Origin: Xylophilus sp. GW821-FHT01B05
GTDB taxonomy: Bacteria > Pseudomonadota > Gammaproteobacteria > Burkholderiales > Burkholderiaceae_C
NCBI GenBank assembly: GCA_038961845.1
Contig: CP152408.1
Span: forward strand, 124,001 to 188,000
DNA: 64,000 bases
Reading direction: 5' to 3'
Notes under the pieces: generated by a model
Seen by the model: the letters and a program-made list of their open reading frames with translations, nothing else
Database searches by the model: none
What the model was told of the DNA's origin: nothing
Made by a program: the position numbers and the translations under genes
Shown: positions 7,875-17,900 of the stretch, piece by piece
Layout of the letters: every line of letters begins with the position of its first letter
How positions within the stretch are numbered: position 1 is the stretch's first letter

Positions 7875-9326
7875 ATGCCCACCATTTCCATGCTGATCGG
7901 CGGCCAGGCCCTGGCCGCGTCCAATGGCGCTACCTTCACGCGCAAGAACCCGCTCGACGGCCAGGTCGCCACCACCGCACCCGCCGCCACGGCCGATGAC
8001 GCGCGCGCCGCTGTCGATGCCGCCGCCAAGGCCTTCCCGGCCTGGGCCGCGCTGGGCCCCAATGCACGCCGCGCGCTGCTGATGAAGGCCGCCGCCGCGC
8101 TGGAGGCCAAGGGCGAGGCCATTGCCGCCGCCATGGCCGCGGAAACCGGCGCATCCGGCATGTGGGCCGGCTTTAACGTGCACCTGGCGGCAGGCATGCT
8201 GCTGGAGGCGGCAGCTATCACCACGCAAGTAAGTGGCGAGCAGATCCCCTCCGACGTGCCCGGCAGCCTGGCGCTGGCGGTGCGCCAGCCGGCCGGTGTG
8301 GTGCTGGGCATCGCGCCCTGGAATGCGCCGGTGATTCTGGGCGTGCGCGCCATCGCCACGCCGCTGGCCTGCGGCAATACCGTGGTGCTGAAGGGCTCCG
8401 AGCTGTGCCCGCAGACCCACGGCCTGATCATCGAGGCGCTGCAGGATGCCGGCTTGCCGCCGGGCGTGGTCAATTTCGTCACCAACGCCCCGGCCGATGC
8501 GGGCGCGGTGGTCGAGGCCATGGTGGCCCACCCGGCGGTGCGGCGCGTGAACTTCACCGGCTCGACCAAGGTCGGCCGCATCATTGCGCAGACCTGCGCC
8601 AGGTACCTGAAGCCCGTGGTGCTGGAGCTGGGCGGCAAGGCGCCGCTGCTGGTGCTGGACGACGCCGACCTGGACGCGGCGGTGAACGGCGCGGCCTTTG
8701 GTTCCTTCGCCAATTCAGGGCAGATCTGCATGTCGACCGAGCGCATCGTGGTCGATGCCAAGGTGGCCGATGCCTTTGTCGCCAAGTTCGTCGCCAAGGC
8801 CACCAGCCTGCCGCTGGGCGACCCGCGCAAGGGCCCGGCGGTGCTGGGCTCGGTGGTGGACATGGCCACGGTAGAGCGCTGCAACCGCCTGATCGACGAC
8901 GCGCTGGCCAAGGGCGCCAAGCTGCTGTGCGGCGGCAAGGCCGACAACACGCTGATGGCGGCCACGCTGCTGGACCACGTCACACGCGACATGGAGATCT
9001 ACCACGAGGAATCCTTTGGCCCGGTGAAACCCATCGTGCGCGTGGACGGGGTAGAGGCGGCCATTGCCTGCGCCAACGACAACCCCTTTGGCCTGTCGTC
9101 TGCCGTGTTTGGCCGCGACGTGGCGCGCGCCTGGCAGGTGGCGCAGCGCATAGAGGCCGGCATCTGCCACGTCAATGGCCCCACGGTGCACGACGAGGCG
9201 CAGATGCCCTTTGGCGGCGTGAAGGACTCAGGCTACGGGCGCTTTGGCGGCAAGGCGGGGATTGAGGCTTTTACCGAGTTGCGTTGGATCACCTTGCAGA
9301 TGGCTGAGCGCCACTATCCGTTCTAA
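7875..9326 (+). CDS. NAD(P)-dependent aromatic aldehyde dehydrogenase (vanillin/salicylaldehyde type)
   Basis: 483-residue aldehyde dehydrogenase oxidising an aldehyde to the acid with NAD(P). The general base is Glu251 in LELGGKAP and the nucleophile Cys285 in SGQICMSTER; the cofactor loop is FTGSTKVG. The segment MWAGFNV near residue 97 and the overall pattern resemble vanillin and salicylaldehyde dehydrogenases rather than betaine aldehyde types. ATG 7875 follows AAGGAG; an upstream GTG overlapping the livF stop is less likely. The link with an aromatic-type AraC regulator and a Liv uptake system suggests a catabolic role for an imported aromatic compound. Confidence 0.88.
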   Translation: MPTISMLIGGQALAASNGATFTRKNPLDGQVATTAPAATADDARAAVDAAAKAFPAWAALGPNARRALLMKAAAALEAKGEAIAAAMAAETGASGMWAGFNVHLAAGMLLEAAAITTQVSGEQIPSDVPGSLALAVRQPAGVVLGIAPWNAPVILGVRAIATPLACGNTVVLKGSELCPQTHGLIIEALQDAGLPPGVVNFVTNAPADAGAVVEAMVAHPAVRRVNFTGSTKVGRIIAQTCARYLKPVVLELGGKAPLLVLDDADLDAAVNGAAFGSFANSGQICMSTERIVVDAKVADAFVAKFVAKATSLPLGDPRKGPAVLGSVVDMATVERCNRLIDDALAKGAKLLCGGKADNTLMAATLLDHVTRDMEIYHEESFGPVKPIVRVDGVEAAIACANDNPFGLSSAVFGRDVARAWQVAQRIEAGICHVNGPTVHDEAQMPFGGVKDSGYGRFGGKAGIEAFTELRWITLQMAERHYPF

Positions 9327-9510
9327 ATGAAACACCCCCAGGCTGCGCGCTTCGCGTCTTCGCCAACCCCCTTGCAGGGGGCACATCCAGCGGCCCGGCA
9401 AAGCCGGTTCCGCGGATGTCCTGGCATGGCCTGCTCCGCGGCCTTTGGGGCCTTTTCGTTTCATGCCCTGCGGGCCGTGCGTGGCGCGGCCCGTAGCTAA
9501 GATGAGACTA
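9327..9510. repeat. Intergenic region with dispersed palindromic repeat
   Basis: No gene seen. It contains an inverted, GC-rich segment (CACCCCCAGGCTGCGCGCTT, then CCCCCTTGCAGGGGG) of a kind I associate with intergenic spacers of Acidovorax-like genomes. The several short palindromes could act as structured RNA or a weak terminator after the dehydrogenase gene. Family membership is from memory and would need a genome-wide count. Confidence 0.45.
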
Positions 9511-9569
9511 CAAAATAGATAGCTAATAGCCCAGGCTGCACCTGGGCTAGAGGCCTTTTTTACCCATAA
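9511..9569 (+). repeat. Dispersed repeat, copy 1
   Basis: GATAGCTAATAGCCCAGG, then CTGGGCTAGAGGC, centred on the hairpin GCCCAGG/CCTGGGC. The same element occurs in the opposite orientation at 22745-22803 with only scattered differences, so the two are members of one intergenic family. Confidence 0.7.
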
Positions 9570-9570
9570 A

Positions 9571-9604
9571 AGCCCCTGCGGCGCCGCGCGCGCCGCAGGG
9601 GCTT
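9571..9604 (+). terminator. Strong hairpin terminator
   Basis: Perfect 13-bp stem: AGCCCCTGCGGCG and CGCCGCAGGGGCT around a 7-nt loop, followed by TTGCC. It separates the aldehyde dehydrogenase from the toxin-antitoxin module. The trailing T run is short, so it may need help from Rho. Confidence 0.65.
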
Positions 9605-9639
9605 TGCCTTTGCCGCCCGCCCACCAAGCTTGCCGCACT

Positions 9640-9668
9640 TAAAATGTACAAAATTCTGAATTTGTACA
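9640..9668 (+). promoter_or_regulatory. Promoter and palindromic operator of antitoxin/PIN module
   Basis: TGTACAAA (9645-9652) and TTTGTACA (9661-9668) form an inverted repeat that ends two bases before the antitoxin ATG. A TAAAAT -10-like box (9640-9645) abuts its left arm. Autorepression by an antitoxin or toxin-antitoxin complex binding here is the usual arrangement; no good -35 box is visible. Confidence 0.6.
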
Positions 9669-9669
9669 T

Positions 9670-9921
9670 ATGCAAACCTTGCCCTTGAGTGAGTTCCGCG
9701 CCAATGCTTCCGCCATGCTCGACCTGGTGGAGAAGGGCGAGACCGTGCGCATCCTGCGCCACGGCAAGCCGGTGGCCGATCTGGTGCCGGTGCAGGCGAC
9801 CGAGGCCGAAGCCGAGCGGCAGCCGAGCTGGAAGCGGCCGGTCGAGCCGCTGCGCTATCTGCGGGCGCCCGAGAAGACCGGTGCGCAGCTGATCGTCGAA
9901 GAGCGCGACGGCGGGATGTGA
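9670..9921 (+). CDS. Phd/YefM-family antitoxin
   Basis: 83-residue protein that should bind and neutralise the downstream PIN nuclease and repress its own promoter. Residues 1-50 carry the Phd/YefM DNA-binding fold (LPLSEFRANASAMLDLVEKG, then HGKPVADLVPV). The C-terminal 30 residues are expected to wrap the toxin. No usual ribosome site is seen because the operator occupies the bases before the ATG; a very short leader is implied. The toxin starts 4 nt after its stop. Confidence 0.88.
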   Translation: MQTLPLSEFRANASAMLDLVEKGETVRILRHGKPVADLVPVQATEAEAERQPSWKRPVEPLRYLRAPEKTGAQLIVEERDGGM

Positions 9922-9925
9922 AGCC

Positions 9926-10350
9926 ATGAACATCCTCTTTGACAGCTCTGCGCTGTTCAAGCGCTACAGCGGTGAATCGGGCCTGGCCCAGGTGCAGCAG
10001 GCACAGCGCCGCGCCACCCGCATCACGGTGGCGGCGCATTGCCGCACCGAGCTGGTGTCGGCGCTTTCGCGGCAGTGGCGCGAAGGCCTGTTCACCCACG
10101 ACGAATACGACCGCGTGCTGAGCGACATCGACCGGGATTTCGAGGACTTTGCCGTCGTCCCCCTGACCGATGCCGTCGAGCGCCATGCCCTGGCCGCCAT
10201 GCGCCAGGCCCCGTTGCGGGCCATGGATGCGCTGCACGTGGGCACGGCCCAGGTGGCCGATGTAGACCTTTTTGTGACGGCCGACCGCCGTCAGGCAGAG
10301 GGCGCCCGCGTGCTGGGCGTCATCACCGATTTTGTGGAAGCGAGCGCAAC

Positions 10351-10354
<4 letters not shown>
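9926..10354 (+). CDS. PIN-domain ribonuclease toxin (VapC-like)
   Basis: 142-residue PIN nuclease. Acidic residues expected to hold the metal ion are visible as Asp6 (LFDSSAL), Glu42 (RTELVSAL), Asp101 (RAMDALH) and Asp120 (FVTADRRQ), so it looks intact. Family toxins cleave tRNA or rRNA. Its final codons overlap the mnmG start codon (ATGA), which couples this accessory module to an essential-type housekeeping operon. Confidence 0.88.
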
Positions 10355-12314
<1,960 letters not shown>

Positions 12315-12318
<4 letters not shown>

Positions 12319-13001
12319 GCGCCGCACCTGCCATCCTGGACGGGGCTGCCGCGCTGGGGCTGTCCCTCACCCCCGAGCAGGGCGAGAAGCTGGCCGCCTA
12401 CCTGGCCATGCTGCAGAAGTGGAACAAGGTCTACAACCTGACGGCGGTGCGCAACCCGGCCGACATGCTGACGCACCACCTGCTGGACAGCCTGGCCGTG
12501 ATCCCGCCGCTGCTGCGCCAGCGCGCCAGCGTGGGGGAGGGCGCTGCGCCCTTCAGCGTGCTGGACGTGGGCTCTGGTGCCGGCCTGCCGGGCGCGGTGA
12601 TCGCCATCTGCTGCCCGCAGGCCACGGTGACCTGCGTGGATACGGTGGCCAAGAAGGCAGCCTTCCAGCAGCAGGTGGCGCTGGAATTACGCCTGCCCAA
12701 TCTGCGCGGCCTGCATGCGCGGGTAGAGACGCTGACCCAGCCTTATGACGTAGTCTGCTCGCGCGCCTTTGCCTCGCTGCCGGATTTCACCCGCTGGTCA
12801 GGTGCCGCCGTGGCGGCCGATGGCCTCTGGATGGCCATGAAGGGCAAGCACCCGGCAGACGAGTTGGCCGCACTGGACGCAGACATCCGCGTGTTTCACG
12901 TGGAACAGTTGCAGGTGCCGGGCCTGGATGCCGAGCGCTGCCTGGTGTGGATGCGCAAGATCGCGCCAAAGGGTGGCAGCGCGGTGGGTGAGGGCGCTTA
13001 A
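12315..13001 (+). CDS. rsmG: 16S rRNA (guanine527-N7)-methyltransferase RsmG (GidB)
   Basis: 228-residue SAM-dependent methyltransferase acting on 16S rRNA G527. SAM motif I is [12 protein letters not shown] (residues 82-93); [20 protein letters not shown] is the family signature before it. The start is a TTG overlapping the mnmG TGA, consistent with coupling; no ATG nearby fits. A near-parS site (12892) is embedded near its 3' end. Confidence 0.96.
12892..12907. promoter_or_regulatory. Imperfect parS-like site 3
   Basis: TGTTTCACGTGGAACA differs from the palindrome at one position. It lies within rsmG (VFHVEQ). One-mismatch sites often bind ParB, more weakly. Confidence 0.7.
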
Positions 13002-13042
13002 ACTCGGTCTTCTCCCGCCCGCCTTTCCCTCAGGACTTCCCC

Positions 13043-13657
13043 ATGTTTGGCATCTCTGACTACGGTGCTTTTTGCGCCGCCGTACTGGTATTTCTCATGC
13101 TGCCAGGCCCGGGTACGTTCGCCTTGCTCAACTCCACCGGCAAGGGCGGTTTCCGCGCAGGGGTGGCGGCCATGGTGGGCCTGATCGTTGGTGACCAGGT
13201 GCTGCTGTGGCTGGCGGTGGCCGGCGTGGCCGCGCTGCTGGCGGCCAACCCGCTGGTCTTCCAGGCCGTGCAGTACGCCGGTGCCGCCTACCTGGGCTGG
13301 ATCGGCCTGCGCCTGCTCACCGCCAAGGATGGCGCGGCCAGCCCGGTGCATATCAAGCCAGGCCACTACACGCGCCAGGCCTTTTTCATCACCTTGCTCA
13401 ACCCCAAGGCCATCGTGTTCTACATGGCCTTCTTCCCGCTGTTCGTGAACCCGGCCACGCACCGTGGCATCCCGACCTTCGCCGCCATGGCCGTGACCAT
13501 TGCGGTCCTCAGCACGCTCTACTGCCTGACGCTGGTGCTGGTGGCCCGCGCGGTCAAGCAGCAGGTGCAGGCGCACCAGCGCTTTCTGCAGGTGCTGCAA
13601 CGGCTGACGGGTGTCTTCCTGATTGGCTTCGGCCTCCGACTCGCTTTTTCCAAATAA
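13043..13657 (+). CDS. LysE/RhtB-family exporter
   Basis: 204-residue inner-membrane protein with about six hydrophobic segments. FLMLPGPGTFALL near the N-terminus and FFITLLNPKAIVFYMAFFPLF in the middle are diagnostic for the LysE/RhtB amino acid exporter family. Substrate cannot be told; homoserine/threonine-type or other small metabolites are possible. It sits between rsmG and parA, 41 and 6 nt away, so it is probably co-transcribed with parA. Confidence 0.9.
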   Translation: MFGISDYGAFCAAVLVFLMLPGPGTFALLNSTGKGGFRAGVAAMVGLIVGDQVLLWLAVAGVAALLAANPLVFQAVQYAGAAYLGWIGLRLLTAKDGAASPVHIKPGHYTRQAFFITLLNPKAIVFYMAFFPLFVNPATHRGIPTFAAMAVTIAVLSTLYCLTLVLVARAVKQQVQAHQRFLQVLQRLTGVFLIGFGLRLAFSK

Positions 13658-13663
13658 GTCCAC

Positions 13664-14449
13664 ATGGCCAAAATCTTCTGCGTTGCCAACCAAAAAGGCG
13701 GCGTCGGCAAGACGACCACCTCCGTCAATCTTGCCGCCGGCCTGGCCAAGGTCGGCCAGCGCGTGCTGCTGGTGGATCTTGATCCGCAGGGCAATGCCAC
13801 CATGGGCTCGGGCGTGGACAAACGCGCGCTGGAGTCCTCGCTGTACGAGGTGCTGGTGGATGGCGTGTCCATTGCCGACGCCCGCGTGCGCGCCGATCGC
13901 CTGACCGAGAGCGGCTGCGCCTACGACGTGCTGGGCGCCAACCGCGAGCTGGCCGGCGCCGAGGTCGAGCTGGTCGACCTGGAGCAGCGCGAGCAGCGCC
14001 TCAAGACCGCGCTGGCTGCGGTCGCCTCAGACTACGACTTCGTGCTGATCGACTGCCCGCCCTCGCTGTCCATGCTCACGCTGAACGGCCTGTGCGCCGC
14101 ACATGGCGTGATCGTGCCCATGCAGTGCGAGTACTTCGCGCTCGAAGGCCTGACCGACCTGGTCAACACCATCAAGCAGGTGCACGCCAACCTCAACAAG
14201 GACCTGCAGATCATCGGCCTGCTGCGCGTCATGTTCGACCCGCGCATCACGCTGCAGCAGCAGGTCAGCGAGCAGCTCAAGGAACACTTTGGCGACAAGG
14301 TGTTCAACACCGTGATCCCGCGCAATGTGCGCCTGGCCGAAGCGCCCAGCTACGGCCTGCCCGGCGTGGTGTTCGACCCCCTGGCCAAGGGCAGCCAGGC
14401 GTTCGTGGAGTTCGCCAACGAGATGGTGCAGCGGGTCGGTCGGCGCTAG
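13664..14449 (+). CDS. parA: Chromosome partitioning ATPase ParA (Soj)
   Basis: 261-residue Walker-type ATPase that moves ParB-parS complexes over the nucleoid. The deviant Walker A KGGVGKTTT is at residues 11-19 and LVDLDPQGNAT and VLIDCPPSLS give the A' and B motifs. Starts 6 nt after the LysE gene. Its partner parB is more than 7 kb away because a large surface-protein gene lies between. Confidence 0.97.
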   Translation: MAKIFCVANQKGGVGKTTTSVNLAAGLAKVGQRVLLVDLDPQGNATMGSGVDKRALESSLYEVLVDGVSIADARVRADRLTESGCAYDVLGANRELAGAEVELVDLEQREQRLKTALAAVASDYDFVLIDCPPSLSMLTLNGLCAAHGVIVPMQCEYFALEGLTDLVNTIKQVHANLNKDLQIIGLLRVMFDPRITLQQQVSEQLKEHFGDKVFNTVIPRNVRLAEAPSYGLPGVVFDPLAKGSQAFVEFANEMVQRVGRR

Positions 14450-14984
14450 CACCGCGCCTGCCGGCACAGGTGGCCTGGCCCGCGCGGGCCACTTGCCGTC
14501 CCTTTCCCTTTCTGTCTGTGGCCTCGTCGGGGCATCGTGCCATGCCCCCCGCGCTGCGCCTCGGGTTCTTTCTTGGCCTGAGCGCGCCGCCCTGGCCAGA
14601 TCCCGCCATCAATAAGTGCTTGCGACAGTTCTCCCCAGCAAACGGATTGGCCGCTCCGGGAAAAGCGCCTTTCCTGGCCTCCGCTTAAATTTCTCTGAAC
14701 GTAATCGAGGTCACAAAGTAGCGACTTTGGCAACTAATTGTTGTCATTTCGCAGTGATTGTGCGTGGCGCTGTCTGCGCCGGGTGAGGCGGTTCCGACAG
14801 AACTGCAGCGCACCCGTTGCGAAAACCCGTTCATGAGCCAGCTCCCTCGCTTTCGTCGGTTGTAGCCAGTGGCGACGGCCCCTGCCTTTCAGCGGGGGCT
14901 TCGCAAGCTGCGCCTGTCTGGGTCATCCCGGCGGGCGACCTCGTCTTTTCGCCTTCCGCAAGCCCGCCAGGAGTGATTTTCACC
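14450..14984. other. Intergenic region between parA and the DUF11 gene
   Basis: 535 bp without a convincing gene. A GTGGCC/GGCCAC hairpin at about 14469-14492, with the palindrome TGGCCCGCGCGGGCCA inside it, may end the parA transcript, but lacks a T run. Around 14690-14760 the GC content drops and a TTGGCA-like -35 box occurs at 14727, without a good -10, so the promoter of the long downstream gene is probably here but is not resolved. Confidence 0.4.
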
Positions 14985-17900
14985 ATGCTGCAGCGCCTCT
15001 CGTCCCGTCTTCCGGCTGTCGCCGGTGCTTTGCGCACCGGCCTTGCGGCGGCCCTGTTGCTGCCCGGCATGGCGATGGCCACGGTCACCATCAACCACCA
15101 GTTCACACCGCAGGCCACCATTGCCCAAGGTGACGTGACGACCTATCGCATCACGATCGCGAACAGCTCAAACGTCCAGCTCACCAATGCCGCGGCTACC
15201 TCGCTGCTGGGTCCAGACATCACGATCGCCAGCCCCGGCGTGACCAGCACCACCTGTACCGGCGGAACCGTCACGGCGGTGGAGGGCTCCAGTACGGTGC
15301 AGTTGACCGGCGGCACCGTTCCGGCCCAGGTTGGCAATACAGCCGGCGAGTGCACCGTGGACGTTTCCGTGACCTCCACCGTGCCGGGCAACCACACCGT
15401 CACGATCCCGAAGGACACGGCACCAACACCCACCGTGGCGGGCTTCCAGGCCACAGAGAACGGCACCACGGTCTTCAACAGCACCGATGCCAACGTCACG
15501 CTGCTGGTCACGCTGCTGGCGCCACCCACCGGGAGCAAGAGCTACGCGCCCACGCCTGCCTATGTGGGCAAGCCGGTCACGCTGACGATCCAGCTGAGCA
15601 ACCCGGCCAGCAATACCGGCAAGACCATGCCGTTGACGAGCTTCACGGACAACCTGCCATCGGGGATGTTGGTGGCGCCGGTGCCGAACGCGTCGGCGGT
15701 GTGCGCGGGCAGCGGCTTTGCTGCCGGCACGCTGACGGCCACGGCGGGGGCCTCTTCCATCACGCTGGATGGCGGCACGATCGGCGTGGCTGGCACCTGC
15801 ACCATCACGGTCGACGTGGTGGTGAATTCCATCACAGGCACCAGCCAGACCTTCACCAACAGCCTTCCGGCCGGCGCCATCGGCAACAGCCGCGGCCTGA
15901 GCAGCCCCAGCTTTTCCCAGAACCTGGTGGTCAATGCGCCGGTCGCCCTCAACAAGTCGTTCAACCCCATCGTCATTCCGGTAGGCCAGCCCTCGGCCAT
16001 GACCATCGTGGTGACCAACAATGGCGCGACGGCACTGACCAACGCGGGATTCACCGACAGCTTCCCGGCAGGATTGAAGCTTGCCGCAGCGCCCAACGCC
16101 ACCGCGTCGTGTACCGGTGGCATCAACGGCACCGTGACCGCCACGGCCGGGGCCAGCAGCCTGCAGCTCTCCGGCGCGACCGTGCCGGCCGGCGGCACCT
16201 GCACGGTCACGGCCAACGTGACGGCGGATAGCGAAGGTGCGTACGCCAATGCCATTCCCGCCAATACGGTCACCAACGCCGAAGGCATTGGCAGCCCGGC
16301 GGCCAGCGCCACCCTGACGGCCTATGGCGAACTGCGTGTCTCCAAATCGGTGTCACCGACCAGCATCGGTCCTGGCCAGTGGGCGCAGTTCTCCATCACG
16401 GTGCAGAACTATTCCGGAGCGGCGGTGACCGGTGCCTCGCTGCGGGACGACTTGCCCCAGGTCCCAGGCAGCCAGATGGTGCTCGACTACTCCGCCGCCC
16501 CGAGCGGTTGCAGCTTCGCGTTCGGCAGCTCTTCTGCCTCGCAGAACCAGGACGGCGCGCCGTCGCTGGTGGGCACGGGAGGCACCATCCCTGCAGGCAC
16601 TGGCACCACGCCGGGCTCCTGTACCGTCACGTTCCGCGCCCGCGTACCGGAAAACACAGCAAAGGTGAATTTCATCAACAGCCTGCCTATCGGCGCTGTG
16701 GGCATCGGCCCGGGCATGCAGAACACCAACACAGCGAGCAGCACCGTGGCCATCGTGGATGCCGTGGTGCTTGGCAAGGCGTTCAACCCCAGCTCCATTG
16801 CGCAGGGCCAGACCTCGGTACTGACGCTGACCCTGGCCAACCGCTACGTGTCCGCGCTGGGCGTCAATTCCCTCACGGACAACCTGCCCGCCGGGGTGGT
16901 TCTGGCCGCCAACCCCGCCGCCACCAACACCTGCGGCGGCGCGCTGCAGGCCGCGCCCGGCGATAACAAGATCGTGCTGACCGGGGCCGCCGTGGCCGCC
17001 CGCCCGGACGCCGCGGTGGACAGCAGTTGCACGGTGACGGCCCGGGTCACGGGCAGCGCGCTGGGGACCTATACCAACACGATCACGCCGGCGCAGCTCG
17101 TGACCGCTTCTACCGCGCAGATCGCCGCCGACGTGAGCGCCAACCTGACGATCACCGCGGGCCTCAGTGCGACCAAGAGCTTCAACCCGACGTCTGCGGC
17201 GCAGGGCGGCCTCTCGCGAGCGACCGTGCGCGTCACCAACCAGACCAATGCACAGTTGACCGGCGTGTCGATCAACGACAGCGGCCTGGGCGGCGGCCTC
17301 TCGCTGGCCAACCCGGCCAATGCGGCCAGTTCCTGCGGTGGCGCCACGGTGCTGACGGCCAACCCGGGCAGCACAGGTGCGCGCCTTGATGGCGTGGTCC
17401 TGCCTGCGGGCGCGAGCTGCGACTTGTCGTTCGACGTGGTGGCCAACGGCGCAGGCCCCTGGACCAACACCATTCCCGTGAACCAGATCACCAGCGCGGA
17501 AGGGGCCTACAACAGCGTTGCGGTCACGGCCACCCTGGGCCAGCAGAGCGCCCAACTGGCGCTCAACAAGTCGTTCAACCCGGTGATCGTGACCGGCAAC
17601 CAGCCCTCGCTGCTGACCATCGACGTGGTCAATACCTCCTCCACGGCGATTGCGGGCACGTCCTTCACCGACGCGTTTCCGAAGGGGATCGTGGTGTATT
17701 CGGTGCCGGATGCGCAGACCACCTGCGTCGGCGGCACCGTGGCCGCTACGCCAGGCGGCGGCCTGGTTTCGCTGACAGGCGCCACGCTGGCGCCCAATGC
17801 CTCCTGCCAGGTCAAGGTCACGGTCACGTCCGTGGAATTCCTCAACCTGACCAACACCATTCCGGCCAGCGCTGTGAAGAGCCAGGGCGGCTACACGAAC

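Noticed and set aside
14727..14760. Promoter of the DUF11 gene from the TTGGCA box
   Set aside because: No -10 box at suitable spacing, so it was not listed as a promoter.
16353..17555. Long open frame antisense to the DUF11 gene, and another at 19248-21527
   Set aside because: High GC and repeat structure make antisense frames open; the translations are Arg/His/Gly-rich and resemble no protein.
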